Source: Chitinophagaceae bacterium
GTDB lineage: Bacteria > Bacteroidota > Bacteroidia > Chitinophagales > Chitinophagaceae
DNA: 64,000 bases
Reading direction: 5' to 3'
Assembly: GCA_024508725.1 (NCBI GenBank)
Contig: JANINS010000001.1
Coordinates: forward strand, 427,710 to 491,709
Positions 46,121 through 55,349 of this stretch are shown piece by piece (positions within the stretch are counted from its first letter, which is position 1; every line of letters begins with the position of its first letter). The notes under the pieces are model-generated. The model was not told the DNA's origin. It was given only the letters and a program-made list of their open reading frames with translations, and did no database searches. A program made the translations under genes and the position numbers.

Positions 46121-47185
46121 TTATCGCTTAAAGAGTTTTATTCCAAAAATAAACAAGCTTCCAACCAGTGCAGGAATGATCAGGTTGATGAACCATATAC
46201 CTCCTGCTGTAGCAATGATACCCAATTTATTACTGCTCAGAATTCCAAAGAGTTCTACTGCTGCCAATCCCCTCAGACTTAATTCTATGGAAGATATTGT
46301 AGGAACAACGGCTAACACAAGAAAAAACACACTGATCAATCCTGCCGATTCCCAAAATGGTATCTCTACTTCAAAAACCTGTAGCAATAATATAAATTGG
46401 ACTACAAATACTACGTAACGTGTGATAGAAAGTGACAAAATTCGTGTTAATTCTACCCAACGCAGCTCCTCCAGTTTTTCTATCAGGTAACTATACCGGT
46501 GCACAAACGGTAAGCGTTCTAAAAGTTTTGTTAACCAGGATAATTCAAAGTAAATGATCAAAAGGATCACTACCATGAATATTACACCATAAAGAATAAT
46601 ATCATATGCAATGATAGTGGTCTTGGGAAGTGTTTCGAGAAAACCGATCTTACTTAGGATATGCCTGATGGATTCTTTGATATCATTCTTCATCATAAAC
46701 ATACCCACCACACCTGCCAGTAACGTAATGATCGTTTGGCTCAAACTTCCCACGATTGTTAAAGCAATTCCTTTTAACCGATGCCCCTCATCAAGATATA
46801 CTACTCTTCCAACATATTCTCCAATACGATTGGGTGTGTTCACAGCAAGTGACTGACCAGTAAACACCGCTTTAAAAGCTTTCAGCAATGATATTCTCTC
46901 AATCGATCTTACCAATACCTGCCACTTTCTTGCTTCAACACCCCAGTTCACAAACATCAGCAGTACAACAACAACGATCTTAAACTGGTTGGGACCTGTT
47001 AACGAAGCTTTGATCATTTCCCAGGATTGATTGAGATCTTTTTGCTGTTGAATTTCCCTGTACAGCGAAAACGAAACCCATATAAAAAGAACAGGACCCA
47101 GGATGTAATTCAGGAATATCTTAACTCGTTTATTCAGAACGTTTATTTGCGGCAAAAATAGGTTAAGAACGGTGTTTATACACAT
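46121..47185 (-). CDS. Flippase-like lysylphosphatidylglycerol synthase TM-domain protein
   Basis: The 354-residue protein has about eight helices and resembles the UPF0104/LPG-synthase transmembrane domain family: WGVEARKWQVLVR, GQSLAVNTPNRIGEYVGR and WFINLIIPALVGS. Members act as lipid flippases or unknown membrane proteins. The catalytic synthase domain of MprF is absent. It lies back to back with ruvC, with a gap of only 38 nt between the two starts. Confidence 0.75.
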   Translation of the reverse strand: MCINTVLNLFLPQINVLNKRVKIFLNYILGPVLFIWVSFSLYREIQQQKDLNQSWEMIKASLTGPNQFKIVVVVLLMFVNWGVEARKWQVLVRSIERISLLKAFKAVFTGQSLAVNTPNRIGEYVGRVVYLDEGHRLKGIALTIVGSLSQTIITLLAGVVGMFMMKNDIKESIRHILSKIGFLETLPKTTIIAYDIILYGVIFMVVILLIIYFELSWLTKLLERLPFVHRYSYLIEKLEELRWVELTRILSLSITRYVVFVVQFILLLQVFEVEIPFWESAGLISVFFLVLAVVPTISSIELSLRGLAAVELFGILSSNKLGIIATAGGIWFINLIIPALVGSLFIFGIKLFKR

Positions 47186-47223
47186 GACTTAGGTTGTGTT
47201 GGCAAACATCTTACTTTCACACT

Positions 47224-47793
47224 ATGCAAGAAGGTGAAGTGATATTGGGAATTGACCCTGGTACAACCATCATGGGTTATGCAGTGTTGAAGGTGAGCAA
47301 GGGAATACCTGTTCTGCAAACAATGGATGTACTCAAACTTGCATCTACTAAGAATATATATTCCAGGCTGGAACAGATACATACCAAAGTTTCATCAGTT
47401 ATAGCCGAATACAGCCCAACTTGTTTCGCTATTGAAGCACCTTTCTTTGGCAAGAACGTTCAAAGTATGTTGAAGTTGGGAAGGGCACAAGGCGTGGCGA
47501 TCGCTGCAGCCATGCAGGCTCAGTTGGTGGTAACGGAATATCCTCCCAAGAAAGTAAAACAATCGATCACCGGAAACGGTAATGCAGATAAAGAGCAGAT
47601 ATGGAAAATGCTGCAAACAATATTAAAGATCAAAGACCAGCCTAAATATTTCGATGCTACCGATGCTTTGGCTGTAGCACTTTGCCATTATTACCAGATA
47701 TCTTCACCTGTTGCACAACTCAACAAAGGGTTCAAAGGCTGGGAAGATTTTATTACAAAGAATCCACAAAGAGCAATTATAAAATCAAAATAA
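47224..47793 (+). CDS. ruvC: Crossover junction endodeoxyribonuclease RuvC
   Basis: RuvC resolves Holliday junctions. With the ATG at 47224 (MQEGEVILGIDPGT) it is 189 residues, a normal length. The catalytic acids are visible: D11 in GIDPGT, the glutamate in FAIEAPFFGKN and the aspartates in DATDALAVALCHY. An upstream in-frame ATG (47194) would overlap the promoter region, so I reject it. Confidence 0.94.
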   Translation: MQEGEVILGIDPGTTIMGYAVLKVSKGIPVLQTMDVLKLASTKNIYSRLEQIHTKVSSVIAEYSPTCFAIEAPFFGKNVQSMLKLGRAQGVAIAAAMQAQLVVTEYPPKKVKQSITGNGNADKEQIWKMLQTILKIKDQPKYFDATDALAVALCHYYQISSPVAQLNKGFKGWEDFITKNPQRAIIKSK

Positions 47794-47794
47794 A

Positions 47795-47938
47795 TTAATG
47801 AACAGGCCAATGGAATGGATTTGGCGGGACGTATTTACGGAAAGGGATACTTAACACCCAAAATATAACTGCAGCGATTAAAAGATAACGTAACAATTTG
47901 GGTATTCCCACATCATTTTTCTTCGTTGGCTTTGCCAT
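47795..47938 (-). CDS. 47-residue single-helix membrane protein downstream of gltX
   Basis: This short frame encodes a basic N-terminus (MAKPTKKNDVGIPKLLRY), one hydrophobic helix (LLIAAVIFWVLSI) and a short tail FRKYVPPNPFHWPVH. It starts 8 nt after the gltX stop, so it is probably the last gene of that transcript. The well-formed topology argues that it is real, though I recognise no family. Confidence 0.55.
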   Translation of the reverse strand: MAKPTKKNDVGIPKLLRYLLIAAVIFWVLSIPFRKYVPPNPFHWPVH

Positions 47939-47946
47939 GTTTTTCT

Positions 47947-49470
47947 TTACAAAAATTGTATTGCAGTTTTTAACCGGTTTTCTGTTTCTTCTTTACCTAT
48001 CAACTCTGAAATATTAAATACACCCGGACCAAATTTTCCACCTACCAACATAATCCGCAGCGGTAACATCAACTCTCCTACTTTGATGTTCTTTGTTACT
48101 GCGAGTTCTTTAAAAGAGGCTTCCAAAGCCGCAGCATTCCATTCAACATTATTCCACCCAGCGATCCACTCTTTAAAGAAAGTTGTTTTATCATCGTTCC
48201 ACTTGCCTTTGATAGAATCTACATCAACTGACTCCGGAGCAACAAAAAAGAATTTCGACTGGTCATAAAAATCTGTAAGCAATGTACACCTGTCTTTCAC
48301 CAGCTCTAATATTTTTTCAAGACGCTGATCGTTAGCTACATTTAATCCACGGCTCTCAAAATCTTTAACAACGAGAGACGAGAAACGGGAAACGCTGGTC
48401 TTCTTTATCCATTCATGATTGAACCATTTCGCTTTTTCATAATCGAACTTAGCACCTGATTTATGCACTCGTTCTAAAGAAAATCTTTCGATCAACTCTT
48501 CTTTACCAAATATCTCCTGGTCTGTTCCATCATTCCAGCCCAGCATGGCCAGCATGTTCACAAAAGCCTCAGGCAAAAAACCTCTTTCTCTAAATCCTGT
48601 TGCTTTCTCAGCTGTTTTAGGATCGGTCCAATCCATTGCAAAAACAGGAAAACCCAAACGATCACCATCTCTTTTACTCAGCTTACCATTTCCATCCGGC
48701 TTTAAGATCAAAGGAAGATGAGCCCATTGCGGCATGTTCTCTAATCCAAATAAATATTTCCATAACAAGATATGTACAGGAGCACTTGGCAGCCATTCTT
48801 CACCACGAAAAGCATGAGAGATCTGCATCAGGTGATCATCCACCACCACAGCTAAGTGATAAGTAGGCATTCCATCTGCTTTCAGCAATACTTTATCGTC
48901 CACCAAAGCAGAATGAAACGCAACTTCACCCCTGATCATATCAGTAAACCTGATCTCTTCATTCACCGGCATTTTTATTCTTACCACATAAGAAGATCCG
49001 GCACTCAGCAACCGCTGAACTTCCTCTTCACTCAACGTCAACGAATTCTTCATCCGCTCTCTTATCTCGTAATTGTATTGCGGTGTAGGATTATCATGCG
49101 TTTTAAATTGCTGACGCATGTCTTCCAACTCTTCCGGCGTATCAAATGCATAATATGCCTGTCCCGCTTTTACCAATTGCTCAGCATATTGCTGGTAAAT
49201 GGCTTTGCGTTCGCTTTGCCGGTAAGGTGCAAAAGGTCCACCATGTATGGCACTTTCATCAGGCTCCAGTCCACACCACTGTAAACAATCGAAAATATAT
49301 TGTTCAGCACTTGCTACATACCTGTTCTGATCGGTGTCTTCGATACGAAGAATAAAATCACCACCATGTTTCTTTGCAAAAAGATAGTTGTACAAAACCG
49401 TTCTAACGCCTCCCAAATGCAATCCACCCGTTGGTGAGGGAGCAAAACGAACCCTTACTTTTTTGTTCAT
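47947..49470 (-). CDS. gltX: Glutamyl-tRNA synthetase
   Basis: Class I glutamyl-tRNA synthetase of 507 residues with FAPSPTGGLHLGG (HIGH-type motif), LRIEDTD and KLSKRDGD (KMSKS type). Around residues 360-368 the segment SVSRFSSLVV is encoded by GAGACGAGAAACGGG-type sequence, the same repeat type found between leuS and ftsX, which suggests an in-frame repeat insertion in a variable region. It provides Glu-tRNA. Confidence 0.96.
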   Translation of the reverse strand: MNKKVRVRFAPSPTGGLHLGGVRTVLYNYLFAKKHGGDFILRIEDTDQNRYVASAEQYIFDCLQWCGLEPDESAIHGGPFAPYRQSERKAIYQQYAEQLVKAGQAYYAFDTPEELEDMRQQFKTHDNPTPQYNYEIRERMKNSLTLSEEEVQRLLSAGSSYVVRIKMPVNEEIRFTDMIRGEVAFHSALVDDKVLLKADGMPTYHLAVVVDDHLMQISHAFRGEEWLPSAPVHILLWKYLFGLENMPQWAHLPLILKPDGNGKLSKRDGDRLGFPVFAMDWTDPKTAEKATGFRERGFLPEAFVNMLAMLGWNDGTDQEIFGKEELIERFSLERVHKSGAKFDYEKAKWFNHEWIKKTSVSRFSSLVVKDFESRGLNVANDQRLEKILELVKDRCTLLTDFYDQSKFFFVAPESVDVDSIKGKWNDDKTTFFKEWIAGWNNVEWNAAALEASFKELAVTKNIKVGELMLPLRIMLVGGKFGPGVFNISELIGKEETENRLKTAIQFL

Positions 49471-49550
49471 GCTGCAAAGATAACGGTAGCCACTTCTGTT
49501 AAAAACTGTTATAAGTTTTCATTTCCATGACACCAGCCGCAGATTTTCAT

Positions 49551-49580
49551 GGCATCATCGTTGCGTCGCACACTTCTACA
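49551..49580 (-). repeat. ACAAGTG-GCGACGC dispersed repeat
   Basis: Reverse copy beginning GGCATCATCGTTGCGTCGCA, between gltX and the divergent DUF6569 gene. It shares the GGCATC start with the GTGACAC copies. Confidence 0.75.
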
Positions 49581-49612
49581 GCATATCTTTAAGTAACTAA
49601 TTCGCAGCCACA

Positions 49613-50581
49613 TTGTACTTCAGACTTTTCAGACCAGGATTTGTGCTTGCCTTTTTACTATATAGCATAAGTCTCTTCTCACAACAATCACAATCGGGTT
49701 TCCCGGCTGTAAAGGTCATGTACGATTCTGCCGAGGCATGGACATTCGGCAATCTTCAGTTGATCCCCGTTCGTTTTGTAGGTGATGGTGGCACCAAAGG
49801 TTATCTTCCTTTTGACAACCTCAGCTCCATGCAAAAAGCATTGAGAGAAAAGAAGCTGAAGGTAAATGAACTCAAAGGCTCAGGCAATGCTGATGTAAGG
49901 GTGCTGGAAATGCGAAACATGTCGAAAGAAGCCATCATTATCCAGTCTGGCGAGATCATCGTTGGTGGCAAACAAGATCGAATTGTTGGTCAAACCATGA
50001 TCATTCCACCGGATAAACAACGTTATTATGTGAATGTGTACTGTGTTGAAAAAAACAGGTGGGACAGACGTGCAAAACCTTTTGCCTATTATCGTTCTGC
50101 AGATATGGCGGTAAGAAAAGCTACAGACATCAACCGGAAACAACACCTGATCTGGGAAGCTGTAGACAATGAACTAAAACTCAGCGGCAAAAATTCACCT
50201 ACCTCTGCTTACAGGGAAGTACACAATCAAAAGAAATTTCTGGATGAGGATTCGCTGTATGTAAAATTCTTTAAAGACAAACTCGCTAACACAGACAGCA
50301 GTTTTGCAGGCTTCATTGCAATTACCGGTAACCAGATCATTGGAACAGATCTTTATTCAACCAAAGAAATGGCTATGGAAGCTTTTGAGAACACACTCAG
50401 GAGTTATTCTGCTACTGCGATCGTTGTTGGCGATCCGCCGGAGGTAAAAAAAGAAGAAGTGGTGAAATTCATGACGCCTATTCTGTCTGACAATAAAACC
50501 CGCAGCGACTTTCTGCGAAACCGTGGAAGGGTGTACATGTACCAGGGAAAGATCATTCACATTGTGGCGTACGGTGATTAA
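49613..50581 (+). CDS. DUF6569 (ARPP-1) family exported protein
   Basis: The 322-residue protein starts at a TTG, supported by a signal peptide (MYFRLFRPGFVLAFLLYSISLFSQ) that no later start would keep. It contains the ARPP-1 pattern: LSSMQKALREKKLKVNE, RNMSKEAIIIQSGEIIVGGKQDRIV and MIIPPDKQ. These proteins are of unknown function. It ends 9 nt before the deacetylase start. Confidence 0.8.
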   Translation: MYFRLFRPGFVLAFLLYSISLFSQQSQSGFPAVKVMYDSAEAWTFGNLQLIPVRFVGDGGTKGYLPFDNLSSMQKALREKKLKVNELKGSGNADVRVLEMRNMSKEAIIIQSGEIIVGGKQDRIVGQTMIIPPDKQRYYVNVYCVEKNRWDRRAKPFAYYRSADMAVRKATDINRKQHLIWEAVDNELKLSGKNSPTSAYREVHNQKKFLDEDSLYVKFFKDKLANTDSSFAGFIAITGNQIIGTDLYSTKEMAMEAFENTLRSYSATAIVVGDPPEVKKEEVVKFMTPILSDNKTRSDFLRNRGRVYMYQGKIIHIVAYGD

Positions 50582-50590
50582 TTTTACTTC

Positions 50591-51244
50591 ATGTATTTTA
50601 TACGATCGCCACGTTGGCTCAGATGGATGTATCCCAATCTTATTTGGGAAGTTCCGGTAGAAAAAGGAGAAAAAATATTGTACCTCACTTTTGATGACGG
50701 TCCACATCCAATTGCCACACCTTTTGTTTTAGATCAACTGAAGATCTATAACGCAAAAGCCACGTTCTTTTGTATCGGAAGAAACGTAGCCGATCATGCT
50801 GATATCTACAAAGCCATACTCGACCAGGAACATAAAGTTGGAAACCATACTTATAATCATCTCAACGGATGGAAAGTAAAAGACCAGCAATACATTGATG
50901 ATATCGCACAAGCAGCAACACTCATCGATTCAAAAATGTTTCGTCCGCCTTACGGCAGAATCAGAAGATTCCAGGCAAAGGTGCTTACAGGTGATATCCA
51001 ACAACGATCAGCCAACAACGATCAACACTTTTCAATCATCATGTGGAGTGTGCTGGCTGGTGACTGGGATACTAACATCACCGGTGAAAAATGTTATGAA
51101 AACATAGTAGTGAATGCAGAGCCGGGATCGATCCTTGTTTTTCACGACAGTGCAAAAGCACTGGAACGTTTGCAATACGCACTACCCAAAGTGCTGGCAT
51201 ATTTTGCACAGCAGGGATACCAATTCAAAGCTCTGCCTTATTGA
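50591..51244 (+). CDS. Polysaccharide deacetylase (NodB homology)
   Basis: The 217-residue protein carries the carbohydrate esterase 4 motifs: TFDDGPHP (residues 33-40), HTYNH (86-90), RPPYGR and FHDS. It would remove acetyl groups from a surface or wall polysaccharide. No signal peptide is apparent, though the N-terminus is hydrophobic and basic (MYFIRSPRWLRWMYP). It is probably cotranscribed with the DUF6569 gene. Confidence 0.9.
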   Translation: MYFIRSPRWLRWMYPNLIWEVPVEKGEKILYLTFDDGPHPIATPFVLDQLKIYNAKATFFCIGRNVADHADIYKAILDQEHKVGNHTYNHLNGWKVKDQQYIDDIAQAATLIDSKMFRPPYGRIRRFQAKVLTGDIQQRSANNDQHFSIIMWSVLAGDWDTNITGEKCYENIVVNAEPGSILVFHDSAKALERLQYALPKVLAYFAQQGYQFKALPY

Positions 51245-51272
51245 GAAGCAACTACATTATTGTTGTTCCAAA

Positions 51273-52655
51273 CTATTGCAATCCGTATTTATCGATCATG
51301 TAGATGAGTGCTGCAATATTGATCGCTCCGAGTTTTAACTCACGAATGTTCACTGCTTCAAATACATCGTTCGCTGCATGATGATAGTCGAAGTAGCGCT
51401 GTGCATCCGGAATAAAACCTGCAACAGGTGTATTTAAATTTCTTGCCAGCGGACCGATATCGGCACCGCCACCGCCTCTTTTCCATTCGTACACATGGTA
51501 TGATTCAAACAAGGTTTTCCATTGCTGAATTTTGTTCCATGCAGTATCGTTCACACTCAATCCAAAACCTCTCGGAGTAAATCCGCCTTCATCACTTTCC
51601 AGAGCGAAGATGTGTTTCTCACCTTTTGCCTTAGCTTCTTCAGCATATTTGGTTCCGCCTCTTAAACCATTTTCTTCATTGGCAAACAGTACAAAACGAA
51701 TACTGTGTTTTGGTTGGTAACCGAGTTCTTTCAAAGCCCTGAATACTTCGATGGTGTGTACACAACCTGCACCATCATCATGAGCACCTTCTGCAGGATC
51801 CCAGCTATCCAGGTGACCACCAATCGTGATGTATTGATCAGGAAATTCCGATCCTTTCAATTCGGCAATTACATTATGACCGATCGTATCAGGAAAAAAT
51901 TTTCCATTGGTCTGGATGAAAGCTGAAACCGAAGTGCCGCTACTCATCAAATCGCTTAACTTCTTTACATCCCTCAAACCAATTGCAACAGCAGGAATTT
52001 TTGGAATAGAATCCAGGTAACGCAAAGAGCCTGTGTGTGGATAGTTGTCAGTTGAGTTGCTCATCGATCTTACCATTACTGCCACCGCTCCATATTTTGC
52101 AGCACGACTGGCCCCGGTTCCTCTATAGCCTGCATATTTTCCGTAAGCTTCGAAAGGATTTATCAATGTATCATCGAAGGGAACATCATAAAAAACGATC
52201 TTACCCTTCAACTGATCTTTCTTCGCTTCCAGATCTTCATATGATTTTACTGTAATCACTTCTGCTCTTACACCTTTAGCTCCGGTCCCCATGGAATTTC
52301 CCAAAGCCAGCACATGCAATGGAAGTGTTTGCTTTTTTCCATTGATGGTATATGTTGCTGTTGCAGTATCTCTACCACCACGAACCCAATGTGGCACCAT
52401 ACATTCTTGCAACCATGCATTAGCACCATACTTTTTAAATGTTTCAAGTCCCCATTTCTCGGCTTTCACCATTTGCGGAGAGCCAGAAAGCCTCGCCCCG
52501 ATCTTCTTACACAAGTACCAGAGATTATTATATGCTTCGTCTGATGAAAGGATATTGTTAGAGATACGTTTTATGAACAGGGAATCTTCTGTAAAGTTTT
52601 GAGCTGACGCTGAAACCGACCAGAAGAAGAAAAGAAGTAAAGCAAGTTTTCTCAT
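51273..52655 (-). CDS. M28-family zinc aminopeptidase, exported
   Basis: The 460-residue protein has a signal peptide (MRKLALLLFFFWSVSASA), a PA-type insert (about 130-250) and an M28 catalytic domain with metal ligands in GGHLDSWDPAEGAHDDGAG, FANEENG, ESDEGG and YHHAANDVF. It probably cleaves N-terminal residues from peptides in the periplasm or outside. No type IX sorting domain is seen at the C-terminus. Confidence 0.92.
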   Translation of the reverse strand: MRKLALLLFFFWSVSASAQNFTEDSLFIKRISNNILSSDEAYNNLWYLCKKIGARLSGSPQMVKAEKWGLETFKKYGANAWLQECMVPHWVRGGRDTATATYTINGKKQTLPLHVLALGNSMGTGAKGVRAEVITVKSYEDLEAKKDQLKGKIVFYDVPFDDTLINPFEAYGKYAGYRGTGASRAAKYGAVAVMVRSMSNSTDNYPHTGSLRYLDSIPKIPAVAIGLRDVKKLSDLMSSGTSVSAFIQTNGKFFPDTIGHNVIAELKGSEFPDQYITIGGHLDSWDPAEGAHDDGAGCVHTIEVFRALKELGYQPKHSIRFVLFANEENGLRGGTKYAEEAKAKGEKHIFALESDEGGFTPRGFGLSVNDTAWNKIQQWKTLFESYHVYEWKRGGGGADIGPLARNLNTPVAGFIPDAQRYFDYHHAANDVFEAVNIRELKLGAINIAALIYMIDKYGLQ

Positions 52656-52774
52656 GCCGACTAAGTTAACGAATGATGAGGTTTAGACAGGCTGATGAAC
52701 AAATAAAAATAAAATGTGTTACTTGCAATCGGTTGACTGGTATCGGTTGATCGGTGAGCGATAAAAAATAAACC

Positions 52775-53914
52775 ATGAGAATAGGTATTGTTTGCTATCC
52801 AACGTTTGGTGGCAGTGGTGTTTTGGCTACAGAATTGGGAAAAGCACTGGCAGATAAAGGTCATAGCGTACATTTTATTACCTACCAGCAACCGGTAAGA
52901 TTGAACGTGTTCAGTGCAAATATTTATTATCATGAAGTGAGGGTTCCCACTTACCCGTTATTCGATTATCCTCCATACGAAGTAGCATTGGCAAGTACAA
53001 TGGTTGATGTGATATTGAATCACGACCTTGACCTGTTGCATGTGCATTATGCGATACCGCATGCTTCTGCAGCTTATATGGCAAAGCAGATCGTATTTAA
53101 AAAGACCGGTAGAAATGTTCCGGTGATCACTACACTTCACGGAACAGATATTACGTTGGTGGGAAGGGATAAGACCTATGAGCCTGTTGTTACTTTCTCT
53201 ATCAATGAAAGCGATGCCATTACAGCAGTTTCCAAAAACCTGAGAGAAGAAACCTATCATTCATTCGAGATCACGAAAGATATTGAAGTGATCTACAACT
53301 TTGTTGATGTTAATCGTTTCAATAAAAAAGCCATCGATGCTTTCAGGAAAGTGATCGCTCCCAACGGAGAAAAAGTGCTGATGCATGCTTCCAACTTTAG
53401 AAAGGTGAAACGTATCCCGGATGTGGTGAAAGTGTTTGCTTCTGTACGATCAGAAATGCCTGCGAAATTATTAATGGTAGGTGATGGACCTGAAAGACCC
53501 ATTGCAGAAGAACTGGGTAAACAATACGGCGTGTTCGATGATATCCGGTTTGTGGGCAAGCAGGAACAAATGGAAGAGATCCTTGCAATAAGTGATGTAT
53601 TCTTATTGCCTTCAGAATATGAAAGTTTTGGTTTGAGTGCATTGGAAGCGATGGCAGCCAGTGTTCCGGTGATCAGTACCGATGCCGGTGGTTTGATCGA
53701 GATCAACATTCATGGTGTAACCGGATATACCGCTAAGGTAGGAGATGTTGCCAGCATGAGTGAGTTTGCGATTGGCATGCTAAGCAATGAGGAATTGCTT
53801 GCAAAAATGAAACAACAGGCTTTTGATCATGCCCAGAAATTCGACATACAGAACATCGTTCCGCAATATGAAAAACTTTATAGCAGGTTCTGCCGGTTAG
53901 AGCCTTGTGCATAA
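52775..53914 (+). CDS. bshA: N-acetyl-alpha-D-glucosaminyl L-malate synthase BshA
   Basis: BshA joins UDP-GlcNAc to L-malate as the first step of bacillithiol synthesis. The 379-residue GT4 glycosyltransferase has the BshA opening IGIVCYPTFGGSGVLATELG, HVHYAIPHASAAYMA and TTLHGTDITLVG, and the nucleotide-binding PSEYESFGLSALEAMA. Other bacillithiol genes are not in the window. Confidence 0.93.
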   Translation: MRIGIVCYPTFGGSGVLATELGKALADKGHSVHFITYQQPVRLNVFSANIYYHEVRVPTYPLFDYPPYEVALASTMVDVILNHDLDLLHVHYAIPHASAAYMAKQIVFKKTGRNVPVITTLHGTDITLVGRDKTYEPVVTFSINESDAITAVSKNLREETYHSFEITKDIEVIYNFVDVNRFNKKAIDAFRKVIAPNGEKVLMHASNFRKVKRIPDVVKVFASVRSEMPAKLLMVGDGPERPIAEELGKQYGVFDDIRFVGKQEQMEEILAISDVFLLPSEYESFGLSALEAMAASVPVISTDAGGLIEINIHGVTGYTAKVGDVASMSEFAIGMLSNEELLAKMKQQAFDHAQKFDIQNIVPQYEKLYSRFCRLEPCA

Positions 53915-53916
53915 AT

Positions 53917-53948
53917 AAAGAAAGGACGCTGATCAGCGTCCTTTCTTT
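53917..53948. terminator. Bidirectional terminator, 32-nt perfect palindrome
   Basis: AAAGAAAGGACGCTGA and TCAGCGTCCTTTCTTT form a perfect palindrome with no separate loop sequence, between convergent bshA and the EnvC-like gene. Confidence 0.9.
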
Positions 53949-53966
53949 TTATCTATGATAATAATC

Positions 53967-55289
53967 TTATCTCCGTTTCAGCCACTTTTCAGGATCCATG
54001 TTCGATCCTTTTTCGTTTGTAACCATAAATGTTACCAATCCATTTCCATCTTCACTTGCCGCAGCTCTGCCTATCACAGTTCCTGAATATACTTTCTGTC
54101 CTTTGGAAACATTCACTGAACCAAGGTGACTATATGTTGTAAAATATCTTCCATGTCTTACAAGAACAGCTTGTTCTCCACCAAGATCAAACACCGAAGA
54201 AACTTCGCCATCGGCTACACATTTTACAGAAGAACCAACAGGAAGTGCAATATCAATTCCATCACTTACACCCTTAAGTTTAGAGCCCGGGATTTCGTAA
54301 GTGCCAAAGCCAAGTGCAATGCTGCCAGCATCAACTGGCCATGGAAGTCTTCCACGATTTTTCTCAAACTCCAACGATTGTACTGCTGAAGCAGACTCAA
54401 ACTTTTCAACCGTCCCTGAACGTGTTCCAGTGGTAACACCGGTTGTTGCAGGTCCTGAAGAAGTAGCAGGAGTAGTTGTTCCTGTAGTTGGTGCCGGTTT
54501 ATTATTCGTTGTCGCCGCTGCTGCTAATCTTTTTCTTTCTTCTTCTTCCTTTTTACGTTGAGCAGCCAATTCTCTTTTAATGATCGTATTAATTGCACCG
54601 GCCAATTCTCTTCTCTCTTTATCTTTCTTCCTGATCTCACCTGCGATATCCTTCTCCTGGCTCTTAAGATTTGAAACAACTTTGTCCTTCTCCTTCCTGT
54701 CATTTTCTAGGTCCTGCAAAGTCTTACTCTGTTCTTTTAAAGCCAGGTTCTTTTCCTGTATACTGCTTTGAAAAGTTTGTCTTTTCTGACCCAACACCTG
54801 TTGTGTTTTCAATATAGTATTGAGCTGTGTTTCTCTTTGCTTACGATAACTTTTCAGGTACTGAATTCTTTTGATCGCATCATTGAAACTGCTGGCAGAA
54901 AAAATAAAGTTCAGGTAATCGTAATTGCTCCTGTTCTTATAAGCAAATACAAGGCTCTGTGCATATTGCTTTTTCAGTGTGTCCAGCTCTTTGCTATAAC
55001 GATAGATATCGAGGTTGATCGCATAGATCTCATCATCCAGTCTTCGCAGGTCTTTGCTGATGTTGTTCATCATCTCTTCCCTTGCAGCGATCTTTCGCTT
55101 AACAGCAGTCAACTGTGCCAATGAAGCTTTTGTATTCGATTTAATACTAGACAGCGACCTGTTAAGGTCAGCTATCTCTTTCTGAAGCTGCTGTTGCTGC
55201 TTTTGCAGGTCTTCTTTCGTCGGCTGTGCCGAAGCGATGAACGAGGTGATTGCAAAAGCCAGTAGTAAGAGATTTTTTTTCAGCATCAT
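53967..55289 (-). CDS. EnvC-like coiled-coil protein with degenerate M23 domain
   Basis: The 440-residue protein has a signal peptide (ending IASAQ), a long coiled coil (about 25-250), a Thr/Ala/Pro-rich linker and a C-terminal LytM-like domain. The zinc ligands are not conserved: the first motif reads SDGIDIAL (no histidine) and the final HxH position reads VTFMV. This is typical of EnvC/NlpD-type activators of amidases rather than hydrolases, consistent with ftsX being nearby in the genome. Confidence 0.85.
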   Translation of the reverse strand: MMLKKNLLLLAFAITSFIASAQPTKEDLQKQQQQLQKEIADLNRSLSSIKSNTKASLAQLTAVKRKIAAREEMMNNISKDLRRLDDEIYAINLDIYRYSKELDTLKKQYAQSLVFAYKNRSNYDYLNFIFSASSFNDAIKRIQYLKSYRKQRETQLNTILKTQQVLGQKRQTFQSSIQEKNLALKEQSKTLQDLENDRKEKDKVVSNLKSQEKDIAGEIRKKDKERRELAGAINTIIKRELAAQRKKEEEERKRLAAAATTNNKPAPTTGTTTPATSSGPATTGVTTGTRSGTVEKFESASAVQSLEFEKNRGRLPWPVDAGSIALGFGTYEIPGSKLKGVSDGIDIALPVGSSVKCVADGEVSSVFDLGGEQAVLVRHGRYFTTYSHLGSVNVSKGQKVYSGTVIGRAAASEDGNGLVTFMVTNEKGSNMDPEKWLKRR

Positions 55290-55349
55290 TGCGATTTTTC
55301 CGGGTTAACGATGAAGATTCAAAACCATAACGCTTTTACCAAGCAGTAA

